From Trichomonas tenax (taxonomy: Eukaryota; Parabasalia; Trichomonadida; Trichomonadidae), in contig JALKBU010000049.1 in the NCBI GenBank assembly GCA_023091735.1, positions 1 to 64,000 of the forward strand: a stretch of 64,000 nt of DNA, read 5' to 3'. The translations under genes and the position numbers were made by a program. The notes beneath the pieces were generated by a model that was not told where the DNA came from, searched no databases, and worked only from the letters and a program-made list of their open reading frames with translations. This document shows positions 31,076-42,269 of this stretch, piece by piece. Each line of letters starts with the position of its first letter. The stretch's first letter is position 1.

Positions 31076-32769
31076 ATCTATAGTAAATATATTAATTTAC
31101 ACATCAAATCATCAATATTTCACTTAATTTATTAGAATATTCATGTTAAATTTTATTTTGATGTCTTATAGCTGCAGAACGATTATATGATTCAAGTATT
31201 ATCTATTCTATAAATGTTTTAACTTAACACAGAAAAAATATTTTGGGCAAAATATTATTTTGTTTTTGAGTTCTGGTCGTTTGGGGTCCAACTATATTAG
31301 AACTTCTAAATACAAATCCAAAACATAAATTGATGATTCACATAAATTTGAAAATGTCATAAAGTCATCTTAATCTTTTGGTCACTTTCATCTGATATTC
31401 TGTTTTTAATTTAGTAGTAAAACATAAATCATAACACAAAAATGCATTCGATACATCAAATTTTTAGACATTTTTTGAATTTTGCTAATAAGCCATGTTG
31501 CCTCAGGGTGAGATGCAATAAACCAGTAGGGCAGAAATATATGTTAATATGAAATCGCACAAAATGGTTATTGTGCATATAAGGATAAATTTAAATAAGC
31601 AAGACTCCAGACAACACAAGTGCAAATAGCTTGATAGGCAACGGATAGACTATGCATAGAAAATCAGGCAAGGAAAATATGAAATGAGTAAAATGTTGAG
31701 ATTGATGCCTAATAAATGAATGTATTCATTCTAGTTTCAAATATGTTCATCCACAGATCAAGTGTAAACGACTCGCGCAACATACAATCTTACTCTCATT
31801 TTCCATCAAAAGATGATTGCATCAAAAAGCAAAACTCGAGATTTCTTGATATTACTGAACCCAAATGGATGTAGAGCACAGGAAACGAACACTTTTCACC
31901 ACTAGACATCGAACATCTGATTTTGTGACGAAGTAAAGGAATTCACGGAAAGTGAAATTCAAGAATTAAATCTCAACGTCCTTGAATTCATCACCATGGA
32001 CAGACCGGGGCCATGAATCAAAACTCAGCCTGATTAATTTTTGGTTAATTTTTTACATGATCATTCAATTTCATTTTATGATTTCTTTTTGATCAGCTCC
32101 AATTAGTGGCAACATCGTGTTTGTTTTCAAAGTGATATAAACTATAGAAAAAAAATACAAAAAAACTTTGAAATTGCATGTTTAAAACTTCAGCTTTGGA
32201 TTGGGAATTGAAGTAGAAAACATTTAACCATTCAATTTTTAATCTATCGAAATATACATAGTATCAATATCGAAGCAATATTTCGGAAATTGTTTATTCA
32301 AAAAGTTTAATATCAAAATCGTTAATGTATTCAATTTTGAGAAGAAAATAATCGTAATTTAAAACAAAACATCAAAATCCAAATCTATACCACATTTAAG
32401 CAATACTTCAATCTTATATCACGTTTGCATTCAATTATATTTCGCGATATTTCTAATTCACGCATGATGTATATTTCATGGATAAGTTTTAGGAATATCG
32501 TCACTTTCCGTATGAAAATACAAAAGGTGACGTTTTTTTTGCAACAATTTAAACGCAAAGGATATACAGCCTAAAAACATATATAAACCTTTTGGTCGAT
32601 TTTTGATTTTTTATTTTATCGTTAACATTCAAACACCACCCTTTCAATTTCAAACTATTATCATTCTATTCAGTTCTTTAAGTATATTCCAAATATTCAT
32701 ATTTTGAAAAAACATTTGAATGCTTTACAATAACTCCTTTAAATTTGAGAAGAGAATTGAAATAATTTT
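31076..32769. other. Large intergenic region, nothing recognised
   Basis: There are 1.7 kb without a credible gene on either strand. An 18-codon frame at 32514-32570 follows a good initiator (TCACTTTCCGT then ATG), flanked by CGTCACTTT/AAAGGTGACG inverted words, but it is too short to call. The rest is AT-rich. Confidence 0.5.
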
Positions 32770-32774
32770 TCATT
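32770..32774 (+). promoter_or_regulatory. Initiator (TCATT) of the transporter gene
   Basis: TCATTTGG lies about 28 bases before the ATG at 32800. Confidence 0.45.
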
Positions 32775-32799
32775 TGGAAAATCGCGCTTTTTTGCATAA

Positions 32800-34173
32800 A
32801 TGCTCGCGTTTGAGATTCCTCTGATTATATTTTGCGTATCCATGATTCTGATGCTGCTCTGCGCCATCATCAAACCGGACATCTGCATCAAGTTCAAAAA
32901 GGTCGGCTTTACATTGGACACTTATTGGATTCCATGTTTCATAGCCGCTATCATATGCATCGCATGGAGATTCATCCCTCTTAAGGCTTCCATACACTAC
33001 TTGTGGGAGTTCTCCTCTTTGAACCCAGTTGGCATTATCATTTTGGTCTTCGCGACTGTTTACATCAGTATGTTCCTCGATACAACCGGCTTCTTCAAGA
33101 TGTGCGCTACTTGGGCTATAAAGAAAGCTGGCAAGAGCGGAACAATGCTATTTTTCATAATTTATTTCACGGTCGCTGTTATCACTGTTCTGTCATCTAA
33201 TGATGTTGCCATTCTTACGTTTACTCCATTCGTTGCCTTCTTTGCAAGAGCAGCCCAAGTTAACCCGATTCCATATCTTTTTGGACAATTTATGTCGGCT
33301 AACAGCTGGGGTATAATGCTCATCATCTCCAATCCTACCAACGTTGTCATTGCTACTGGTTTCGGCCACGGTTTCGGATATTATTGCAAATATGCTGTGA
33401 TCCCAAGTATTGTTGCTGGCTTAACCCCAGGTATTTTGGTTTACCTCATCTTCAAGAAGCAGATTACGAAGGAAATCGTCATTAAAGGCGAATTAGCCGA
33501 GCCAATGTCTTTGATCAACAACAAGAGAGACATGTGGGTGGGCGTCGCATTCCTCGGTCTCACAGTCATCCTCATGGCTATGAGTGAAGTTCCTGGATTC
33601 AACTTCGAATTATGGCAAATTGCCGGAGCTATGGCTATCATCCTTCTCATATACAACATTGTCATTGACATCATCCATTGGAAGGAGCCACATCCAACAA
33701 AGCTCAGAGAAATCCTCGGTGAGTTGCCATATTCAATCATTCCATTCCTTCTTTCTTTATTCGTCCTCGTCAGTATATTGACAGACACAGGTTTCTTCGA
33801 TGTTGTGGGTCGTTTCATCGGAAAGATATCCAACGCATCAATGCCAATTGCAGTGACTGTTTATGGTATTATTGCCAGTATTTTCGGAAACATTCTCAAC
33901 AATATTCCTCTGTCAGTTGCTCTCGTTCCAGTTATCCAGTCAATGCAGACTAATAAAGTTCTCGGACCGATTTACGGAGCGATCATTGGTGCAAATCTTT
34001 CTGCATTGATTACACCATTGGGATCTATTGCTGGTATCATGTGGATCTCCCTTCTACGTGCTAACAAGATCAAACTCGGATTTAGTCAATTTATGATAAT
34101 CGGATTTATTGTTACCCCGATAACCTTAGCACTCTCATTGGCTTCGTTAATGGCTGTGTTAAGCTTATGGTAG
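32800..34173 (+). CDS. ArsB/CitMHS-type ion transporter
   Basis: This 457-residue integral membrane protein has about eleven hydrophobic helices. It belongs to the ion transporter superfamily (arsenite permease ArsB / NhaD / CitMHS). Two related halves each contain a conserved re-entrant-loop motif: SSNDVAILTFTPFVAFFARAA near 130-150, and NNIPLSVALVPV...GANLSALITPLGSIAGIMW near 365-420. The substrate could be arsenite, sodium or a carboxylate and cannot be told from sequence. No arsenic genes lie nearby, so arsenite resistance is not implied. The ATG at 32800 begins just before the first helix. Confidence 0.85.
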   Translation: MLAFEIPLIIFCVSMILMLLCAIIKPDICIKFKKVGFTLDTYWIPCFIAAIICIAWRFIPLKASIHYLWEFSSLNPVGIIILVFATVYISMFLDTTGFFKMCATWAIKKAGKSGTMLFFIIYFTVAVITVLSSNDVAILTFTPFVAFFARAAQVNPIPYLFGQFMSANSWGIMLIISNPTNVVIATGFGHGFGYYCKYAVIPSIVAGLTPGILVYLIFKKQITKEIVIKGELAEPMSLINNKRDMWVGVAFLGLTVILMAMSEVPGFNFELWQIAGAMAIILLIYNIVIDIIHWKEPHPTKLREILGELPYSIIPFLLSLFVLVSILTDTGFFDVVGRFIGKISNASMPIAVTVYGIIASIFGNILNNIPLSVALVPVIQSMQTNKVLGPIYGAIIGANLSALITPLGSIAGIMWISLLRANKIKLGFSQFMIIGFIVTPITLALSLASLMAVLSLW

Positions 34174-35265
34174 TTTTATTATATTCATAACTTTCAATAT
34201 TAAAATATTATTGTAGGAATGTTCTATTTTAAGCATCTGTATAGAGATACCTAATGTAGAGCTACTTTTAGGTCGTTTCTCTAGACCAATAGAGAGAAAT
34301 TTATTTTGAAATAATATAATGAAGAATAAACCTAGAAAGTTGAAAAATGTCAGCATTACTGCTTGAGAATGATTGCGCCAATTTCCAGCAGCATTGATCT
34401 TAATTAGTTTTTCAATATAATTTGCAAAAAGAAGTTAGGTTTCGACTTCTAAGATGCAGAATAACGGGTATTAGATAACTTCTCTTAGCTTGTAAAATGT
34501 GCAGATATGAAAAATATTTGTCGAAATCCATGACATGATACTGCTGCTGTAATTGACTCTTGAATTGACCATAGTTTTCATCATCCTAGTGTTCGAAATC
34601 ATTGAATAAAAACAAAACTTAAATTGAAACTCAAACATTTGAGCTATTTATGAATCACATCGTTAGGCTTATTGAAGAGCTATAAAAATAAGCTGTTACA
34701 ACGAAGAATTGCAAGGATATTGAAAATTCGAAAATAAATTGCTGAATTGTTGACATAATCATTACAGATTGTCAGTCTGTTGATTATTTGGTCTCATTCT
34801 CAACGTTTGACCTCTTTGTGAGTTTGACTTGCAGCATTCAAGATTTTTGTCAAATTATTTGCATTTGTCAAAATTTTATTGTCAAAAATTCTAATTTACA
34901 TGTCAAAATCAACATTGTTGCATAAGAAATGTTATAAGGAACCATATCAATGATTACAACACTTAAAAACTGATGTAGATGATTACGCGATCAGCAATAT
35001 GACTCTTAGCATGTTCCTTAAATGATTTTGATTTTTTCTTTATGGAACTTTACAAGCATCGTTTGAGTACAAAACCTCTCCTACAGTCGAAGTTCAATAT
35101 AGTGCGGGCATGGTGACTGCCCAAACATTCGATCATTGTGTCAAAAAAAATTGATTTGATTTACTCACAATTTTATCCTCAATTTCAAAAATGTTGAGTA
35201 TCTCTTTACATCAAGCCACGGTCCCTCTTGACACATGGGCTATTTTCTATGGCAGTGGCTTCTAA
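34174..35265. other. Intergenic region with 13-bp motif
   Basis: No credible gene is seen. It contains an exact copy of TTTACATGTCAAA at 34895-34907, with two further TGTCAAAA words just upstream. The last 200 bases may be the decayed 5' part of the following pseudogene. Confidence 0.5.
34895..34907 (+). promoter_or_regulatory. 13-bp motif TTTACATGTCAAA
   Basis: Exact copy in the gap between the transporter gene and the Ser/Pro-stalk pseudogene. Confidence 0.45.
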
Positions 35266-36351
35266 GGGCACAAATATGATTACTGCAGCAATTGCAATGT
35301 TACAACAGTTTCTGATGTTTTAATTTATCAAAGTACTTTCCAGGGAATTACGACATGCGCTATATCAATAGCGGCATCAATTCGCTTCCTCCATTCCTTG
35401 TGCACATTTGCCAGTTGCTCTAATAGTATTGGAGGTGGTGCAGCACGATTTGCAGGAAGTGGTCAATGCGTTCAACATAGATTTTGCTCCTTCGGTTGTT
35501 TTACATCTGATTCAGGTATGCATTTGTACACAGACGTAATAACGAACTCTACTTCATTAAACATTATTGCTAAAAGTTGTGTCAGCTGGTGTGCTCCGAA
35601 CCGCGGTATGCATACTCTATTCATTGATCATGGAACTATTGGTATATATTAATCTAACTTCTCGTATAATTCAGCATCATTTTGCTCTGGATTTGATATT
35701 TATAACCCAACTGTATTATGCGTTATCAATTTTTCGTTTTTCTACGCTAACTATGCATCCACACAGCTTGGGCTCACCCACTTCAAGTCATATACTGCCA
35801 CCTTCATCGATTTATACTGCAACATTATCAATAATTCACAAGGAGGTTCATTTGGAGGAACTATATTTTCCCAAGCAATTACAACAGTTGATCAGTGCTG
35901 CATATTTGGTCCTTATGGTAATGGATCTCCATTTTCTACATCAAGAAGTGGATCTCTAACGATAAAAAATTTTTATATTGATAATCCTACAGTTAGCGGA
36001 TATTGCTCAGCTTCATCAAACTTAATTTTTATGTCCACGCTTTACAAAATTTCCGTGACTCCAATCAAAAGCTGCCTTATTGTGATTCCACCATTTCCAA
36101 TGTCAAATCCAGCACGGACACCATCTGCATCACCAACTCCTTCAAGATCACCTTCACCGTCTCCATCACAATCTCCTTCAAGATCCCCGACTCGTTCACC
36201 CTTCTCATCTCCTTCTCCTTTCCCAACACCAGAACTATCTCCAAAAATTGATACTGAAATAGATATTCCACTCCAATTTAAATCACAGTTTAGCCGTGTT
36301 TATGCAATGTCGTTCGCCATTTGCGTTCACAGAACCAGCTTAGATATCTGA
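35266..36351 (+). pseudogene. Broken Cys-rich surface protein with Ser/Pro stalk
   Basis: One frame is open over 1.08 kb except for a single TAA at 35650-35652. The product has short Cys- and Gly-containing repeats (GGGAARFAGSGQC, NNSQGGSFGGTIF, QCCIFGPYGNGSPF) that suggest a parallel beta-helix surface protein. A low-complexity stalk of PSxSPSxS type follows (36118-36240). There is no ATG at the 5' end and no membrane helix after the stalk. Trichomonad genomes hold many PMP-like or related repeat proteins, and this looks like one truncated at both ends. Confidence 0.6.
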
Positions 36352-36937
36352 TATATCATAAATTTATTTGAAGTAAGTTATTGTTTGGCTAAAACTTTAT
36401 GCGTTTATTCAACTTTCAGTCATGCTTCAATATAATAAGCAGGATGTATTTATGTTCAAATCAATTTTCTTTTTGATCAATCAAAATTAAATATAGTGAT
36501 GTTCAAAAATAGGAACTATGATCATACATTATTTGAAATATATTGCATTTTGCCTTAAGAATGTATTTGTTTAGGTTAGTGGAACTAAATGCTGTATTAT
36601 ACCCTTAAATTAGTGAATCTTGACTTTCATTTTGAAAAAACAAAAATGAGAATATAGATGTTGCATGCGTGTGATTTCTTAAATGTTTAAAAGTAAAATA
36701 AGCAAGATTGCTGTGGAAAATTGTATTCGACAACTAAATCAAATATTTCAAGTTGCACAACATCAAAAATGGCTTATCTCTATGTAGTTCAGTGTATAGC
36801 AATAGAGATTTCCAAAATCAGCTTTGAATGTTTGAATTGCGACTTTGTTCGTTAAAATCAAACAAAAAATTATGAAATTAGAAATAAAGCGCATGACACA
36901 TTCCATGTAACAAAAGAAATCCTATTTTCGGATTTTG
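36352..36937. other. Intergenic, nothing recognised
   Basis: AT-rich leader of the GT61 gene. No feature is recognised before the initiator at 36938. Confidence 0.5.
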
Positions 36938-36942
36938 TCACT
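36938..36942 (+). promoter_or_regulatory. Initiator (TCACT) of the GT61 gene
   Basis: TCACTTTTC is a textbook match. A start codon would be expected 10-20 bases later, where TTG (36953) is found in place of ATG. Confidence 0.6.
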
Positions 36943-36952
36943 TTTCAAAACA

Positions 36953-38275
36953 TTGAACAAATCTTTTAAACAATCTTTTTATCTGCTATTTTTTGTGATA
37001 TTTCTATATCAGCCATCAATCAGCCCCTATGTGTTCCCCAACATTGTCAGACCTTCTAATTTGTTTTACCAACAAAATTTTACAGATCGATTACAGAAAG
37101 AATGGTTTTACAATATAGAGTATGAATCAATGTCGCAAATCATCACGCAGCTGGATTTGAATTACCATGAAAGGGCATTGATAACAAAAGATGACTGGAC
37201 GATTAATCACGGAATTGAACCAAGATTTATGCTTCGATCTAGCGTTTATGTTACTCATTACCAATATGCCTATGTATCATATAACTGCTCTAATGGGATT
37301 TTAGGAATGAAGCTCAACGCCAGAGATGGAATATATATTCATCCAAATATGACAACTTTAGGTTACGTTCCTACAGCTGTAGGATATTATATGTACTACA
37401 CCAACTACGGGCACATAATACATGACTTCTTCTGTTCTATTGTACATGCACCACAAGAACTTTTTGATCAAGGATTCGCTGTTTTAGCACCAAAAACATA
37501 TGCTGATAATATTTCTGTCCTTTTCAAGTTCCTTGATCTAAAAATAACTTTGCTTCCTGCAGGACCTTACGAACAGTACTTCTGTCATGACCTATACATG
37601 ATAAACTCTATGGAGTTCGTTCATGGGGTGACAATTGGCGGAATTCCTCGAATAAGAAAATTGATTTTCGATAAGTTAAACAACACTATCGACAAAGCAA
37701 CGAGATTCGTCATTATAAACAGATTACCCGAATACCAGCGAAGAATAACTAACGAAGGAGAACTTCTTGAAGCATTGAAAACGAATACAATAATAGATGA
37801 AGGACAGCAATGGGAATTGCTGAGAGATAATTTTTCAGACATAATGTTCACAATGAAGCTTTGGATGACAATTAAAATCCTTGTTGCTCCACAGGGATCA
37901 GCAATATACAATTGCCTTTTCATGTCTGAAAACACAGGCATGTGCTTGATGTTCACGACTATGTTTGATGAAGCGAATTGCCAACTTGCGTGCAGTAGTA
38001 ATATCTATTGCATCGGTGTTATTCACTCTGAGATGGACAGGAAGAACACTAAAAACAAACCTGTTAATATCAAGAAAATGGCTAAGTGTACGCAGATGGT
38101 TATTAATGCAGTCAAAAACGGATATTGGTCGAAAGATAAAACTGTTAAAGCCGCGTTTCCACTCAGTAGCGTGGATAAAGAGTTTTCTATTCAAGAATTT
38201 CCTTTCAAAGAAGAGAACCATGAATACATGGTTAATAGATCGTTTTATAATATTAGTTTTGTTAATATATCTTAA
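36953..38275 (+). CDS. GT61-family glycosyltransferase, ATG start missing
   Basis: The 440-codon frame is intact. It encodes a type II membrane protein: a short basic head, an anchor helix (FYLLFFVIFLY), then a lumenal domain with GHIIHDFFCSIV, NEGELLEAL and APQGSAIYNCLFM. That is the signature set of the GT61/DUF563 family (EOGT and xylosyltransferase relatives) working in the ER/Golgi. No in-frame ATG exists until 37130, inside the lumenal domain. At the expected position after the initiator the codon is TTG. Either the start codon was recently lost and this is an early pseudogene, or a non-ATG start is used. Confidence 0.75.
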   Translation: MNKSFKQSFYLLFFVIFLYQPSISPYVFPNIVRPSNLFYQQNFTDRLQKEWFYNIEYESMSQIITQLDLNYHERALITKDDWTINHGIEPRFMLRSSVYVTHYQYAYVSYNCSNGILGMKLNARDGIYIHPNMTTLGYVPTAVGYYMYYTNYGHIIHDFFCSIVHAPQELFDQGFAVLAPKTYADNISVLFKFLDLKITLLPAGPYEQYFCHDLYMINSMEFVHGVTIGGIPRIRKLIFDKLNNTIDKATRFVIINRLPEYQRRITNEGELLEALKTNTIIDEGQQWELLRDNFSDIMFTMKLWMTIKILVAPQGSAIYNCLFMSENTGMCLMFTTMFDEANCQLACSSNIYCIGVIHSEMDRKNTKNKPVNIKKMAKCTQMVINAVKNGYWSKDKTVKAAFPLSSVDKEFSIQEFPFKEENHEYMVNRSFYNISFVNIS

Positions 38276-39052
38276 TAAATATGTTTTGTTTGCATTTTAT
38301 GAAAACATCAAAAAAAAAGATTATTAAATCAACTTTTTTTTATGAAGAGAAATAGTTTATGAGCACATTTGTTTGTAGTAAGCAACGAATCAATGAGACT
38401 CTAAAAGGTAATAGATATTACTATACTTGTTGTTATGTAATTATATTTGAAACTGCTGATGAATTATGATAAATTTCAATATAATGAATGCAACATAACA
38501 CAGAAATGTGTTAAAAGAATTTAAATAAAATTATTATGTATGCTATTTGAAGTACTACAATATCTATTAGAATTTAGCTTGAATTCATTTACATATTTCT
38601 TATTTTAGAATCATTTTGGTCAATGATGAAAACTGAGAATTGTCTCTGTAGAAATGTAAAATATTAGATGTGCTTTATCAATTTCCGAAATTCTGTTGAA
38701 GAAATTCGCAATAATATGGATCGATTAATAGTATGAACGATAACCATTTTTCCATTGAATATTTTCCACTGCTGCGGTAGTGTTGTATGCTGTCAATGTG
38801 AACTGCGAATCAAAAGCATATTCGATTGGAAGAAATATTTAAAAAAATGCATTTATAACATCCAACATGCACTCCATTAAATGAACCACTCTGTGTTCGT
38901 TAATGTCAAATCGTCATTGAGCGATCAATTCGATCAAGAATCCTTTGATTTTTACAAAATTAATAAAATATGAAAATTACAGTGAGAAACAACTTTTGGG
39001 AGTCCCAAAGACCATAATTTATAAATCGGAGACATTGAGTTGGAAATAATCG
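38276..39052. other. Intergenic, nothing recognised
   Basis: AT-rich gap between two plus-strand genes. No feature is recognised. Confidence 0.5.
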
Positions 39053-39057
39053 TCATT
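39053..39057 (+). promoter_or_regulatory. Initiator (TCATT) of the CARMIL-like gene
   Basis: TCATTGC lies 10 bases before the ATG at 39067. It decides the start against an upstream TTG in the same frame. Confidence 0.6.
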
Positions 39058-39066
39058 GCAAAAAAA

Positions 39067-41775
39067 ATGAGCGCGGAGACCTCTTTAGTTGGCGAGGACC
39101 GAAAGAGGGTGCTCCAACTCGTTCCTTCGTCGCAGACGAACGTGTTTATGGCATTTCAAGTCGACTTTAGGCTTGGAAAAAAGCGACTTAAACATGGCAT
39201 TTGTGTGCAAACGGAACATTTGATTATAATTGTGCGTCGCTCGTTTGTGTCAGGCGTTTTTGTGATATACAAGCAATATCATATCATGTCAATATCCAAG
39301 ATTAAAATCCGCGAAAATGATAAAGCGACAATAATTTTCCCAGATTCAATACTTACACTCATATCACCCTACATGTCTGATTTTATTAGAATATTATCGC
39401 AAAATTATCTTTTATGCACATCAAATATTCCAAGTGCCGCAAAAGCAAGAGTAACACTGCCAGACAACTACGATATTCCTTCTATACGACCAAATCTTTC
39501 AATCTCGCAAAAATTCCAATTTGCATATAATTCTTATTGCACACAGTTAGAAACGCCATACAACCACGACATTGTTAGATTTTTTCATGGCGTGATTTCG
39601 TCAGGAAATATATTCGTAGATTACAACGAACTTCCGCTTAATGAGATTGATATATCTTATGGAAATCCTGTTGTGCTGCAACCAGCGATACAAGCAATGA
39701 TATACGTTCCTTTCGTCTTCGGACAAATCATAAGGGACGTAAATAGACCTGATTTTCTTAAGATTGTTGCTCCTTTAATCGCGAGATCTCAGTCAATAAA
39801 GCTTTTACAGTGCTCAAATTGCAAAATTCACGAAGGAATTCACGAATTAGCGCAGGCTATGCATATAAATCCAAAATTAAGCATAGTTTTTTATGATTTA
39901 TCGAATAATCATCTTCAAAACATGAATCAGTTAGCGAAAGAGTTTTCTCAGATTAAAAGACCGCTGCTTTACTTAAATTTAAGCGACACAGACATGGATT
40001 ATCAAACTTCGGCGATGTTTATGCAGGCGATTTCAAATAACGTTTATCTACACGAATTAAGATACCTCCTGCTGAAGCACTGCAAGACAAATGAAGACAC
40101 AGTGAAACATTTTACAGAATATATTAAAGATATGTTTAATCAGGAACCAAAACAGAAAGTTCTACGCTGTCTTGACATTGGCTGTCTGTCGAGTGGGGCA
40201 CGTGAATTCTTTACAGCTTTAACAGATTATCCGCCTCCTTTAGAAATTTTACATCTAGAAGGTTCAAAGATTGGAAAAAAGGACATGCCCGCGTTGTTGG
40301 GATTCTTGAAGTCAACAGAATACTTGCACGAAATTAATCTCAGTAACACAAATTTATCTCTCGATAACCTTTCATCAATAATATCTGCGATCGAAGACAA
40401 CGAAAAGCTCTCTGGATTCAACATATTGCTCGACAATCTCAATCTAGGCAAGAATTTTTCGAAATTCGTCAAAATATTTAAACCAAAACGGCTCCTTAAA
40501 TGGAATGGAATGAGTTTAGAGCGAAATGATATAACAACGACAGAATTTCTTGATGCTGCAACATGGTTTGATAATCTCACAAATTTGCGACATTTTAATA
40601 TCGGCGGAAATTTCCACAAAAATAATTCAAAATTAGAAGAAGTTATTGTCATGATTTTCGCAAAGCAGACTCTTTTCCATGTCGGATTGGCTGGAACACA
40701 AAGACGACAAATTGGAATTGTTGGCGCTGAATATGTCGCGAAACAGATGGAAAACAACTTCAATATCACAGAATTAGATATATCATGTAACAATATTCAT
40801 GATATTGGTATCACTATCATCTCAAAGATGCTTGTTAATAATATGAGTATTTTAGATTTCGTAATTGATGGCCAAAAGCCGAAATCCCTCGATTGCTATG
40901 TCAGTTTGTACAAAGTTATAGCAGACCACATGTCGATTAACTCCTGTCCGTGGCCAAAAGACGATGTTGCATCAATCATCGACAGCATGAAACCAGCGCA
41001 GAAAATGCAGGCAACGAAAGGCCTTATCAAAGAGTACATGCTGGCTGATCAGAAGATGCAACAGAACAGAGCGGGCAGAGGCCTTCATTCGCACATCTCG
41101 AACCTTTCAATCACAGAAGTCGACGAAATGATTGATAGTTTAACAATCAAGATGCACCAAGGAATGTATAACATGCGGATTAGAACTCATTCCAATATAT
41201 CAGAGTTATATAATTTTCCATATCCACACGAGGAAGCTAAAGCTTTATTGGTTCCTGGCCCTATAGATAGGATCAATTCTAGCTCTACACCACCAACAAT
41301 CAAATTGATCGAAGAACAAGAAAACCTTGACCAAAACTCAACACTTCAATTTAACTCACTTTGCTTAAGAAGACCTGGCTGTGAGGAGCTCAGGAGGCCA
41401 GTAAATTCTGGCATTCCTTCTGTTCCTTGCTTTGTTGGATCTAACAACAACGGATCAACACCAAATCAAATCGATTCCAACAAAAGCAACGGAAAGCCAT
41501 CATCGAAGACGCCGACGAAATCCAAAGAAAAGAAGATCATTTCTTCGTTCGAGTTCAGTGAGCAAGAGATGAAGAGCGCTCTCGAGAGACAGAAGCCGCC
41601 GGAGGAACCACCAAAGGTTATAATGGAGAACATGAGAACAGGAAGCAAAGATTTGAGGAATATAGAGATGTTTTTCTCAAGCTATTCAAAGAAGCAACCA
41701 AAAGAAGAAACATCTGAGTATGAAGCTGACAACGAATATTATGACGAAGAGGAAGAAATAATAGAGGATAATTGA
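39067..41775 (+). CDS. CARMIL-like leucine-rich-repeat protein
   Basis: This 902-residue protein has an N-terminal domain of about 120 residues that fits the non-canonical PH domain of CARMIL proteins (beta-rich, ending in a helix ISPYMSDFIRILSQNYL). About a dozen degenerate LRRs run from roughly 210 to 640 (LLYLNLSDTDM, LRCLDIGCLS, LEILHLEGSKI, LHEINLSNTNL, ITELDISCNNI). A helical part (QKMQATKGLIKEYMLADQKM) and a Ser/Pro/Lys-rich disordered tail ending in an acidic stretch follow. CARMIL proteins regulate actin capping protein at membranes. A clear capping-protein-interaction motif is not seen in the tail, so a cytoskeletal role is inferred from architecture only. Confidence 0.7.
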   Translation: MSAETSLVGEDRKRVLQLVPSSQTNVFMAFQVDFRLGKKRLKHGICVQTEHLIIIVRRSFVSGVFVIYKQYHIMSISKIKIRENDKATIIFPDSILTLISPYMSDFIRILSQNYLLCTSNIPSAAKARVTLPDNYDIPSIRPNLSISQKFQFAYNSYCTQLETPYNHDIVRFFHGVISSGNIFVDYNELPLNEIDISYGNPVVLQPAIQAMIYVPFVFGQIIRDVNRPDFLKIVAPLIARSQSIKLLQCSNCKIHEGIHELAQAMHINPKLSIVFYDLSNNHLQNMNQLAKEFSQIKRPLLYLNLSDTDMDYQTSAMFMQAISNNVYLHELRYLLLKHCKTNEDTVKHFTEYIKDMFNQEPKQKVLRCLDIGCLSSGAREFFTALTDYPPPLEILHLEGSKIGKKDMPALLGFLKSTEYLHEINLSNTNLSLDNLSSIISAIEDNEKLSGFNILLDNLNLGKNFSKFVKIFKPKRLLKWNGMSLERNDITTTEFLDAATWFDNLTNLRHFNIGGNFHKNNSKLEEVIVMIFAKQTLFHVGLAGTQRRQIGIVGAEYVAKQMENNFNITELDISCNNIHDIGITIISKMLVNNMSILDFVIDGQKPKSLDCYVSLYKVIADHMSINSCPWPKDDVASIIDSMKPAQKMQATKGLIKEYMLADQKMQQNRAGRGLHSHISNLSITEVDEMIDSLTIKMHQGMYNMRIRTHSNISELYNFPYPHEEAKALLVPGPIDRINSSSTPPTIKLIEEQENLDQNSTLQFNSLCLRRPGCEELRRPVNSGIPSVPCFVGSNNNGSTPNQIDSNKSNGKPSSKTPTKSKEKKIISSFEFSEQEMKSALERQKPPEEPPKVIMENMRTGSKDLRNIEMFFSSYSKKQPKEETSEYEADNEYYDEEEEIIEDN

Positions 41776-42269
41776 ATTTTTATTTTTTTGTTTTTTATTT
41801 ATTTTTGTAAATTATTGTTTATGTTTGATTATTAACCAACCCAGCTTTTTCCATATGGTTTTCTTAATAAATCCGAATCAATATTTTAAAAAATTTATTA
41901 TAGGATTAAAACAAAGACTTAGGAGCAATTAGTAATTCATGCATTGGAAAGGTAAATCAATTTCTAAATAATATTAGGTTAGTTGATGGTAATTTAATAT
42001 TTTCAAGATAATTCTTTATAACGAAGAATTTTGCTAATAAAATAATGATTTAATTGAATAGATGTAAAATTTATGATAGATAATGGCTCCAAAATAGAAG
42101 AATTTGTTAAAATATTTTGTTGATTTTTAGTGATTACTGTATAATATGGATATAGTAATATTATTAAATCTATTGCTTTGTTTTGATTTTGAAAAAAATT
42201 AAAAATAGAAGCAAAATGAAGGAATGAAAAGAAATTGCATAAAAAATAATTTTTGACAAAAATTCAAAT
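41776..42269. other. Intergenic, nothing recognised
   Basis: AT-rich gap between two plus-strand genes. A TTTTTGACAAA word lies 20 bases before the lectin ATG. Confidence 0.5.

Noticed and set aside
32514..32570. 18-codon frame after a good TCACT initiator
   Set aside because: It is too short to support as a gene. It is mentioned only as part of the gap.
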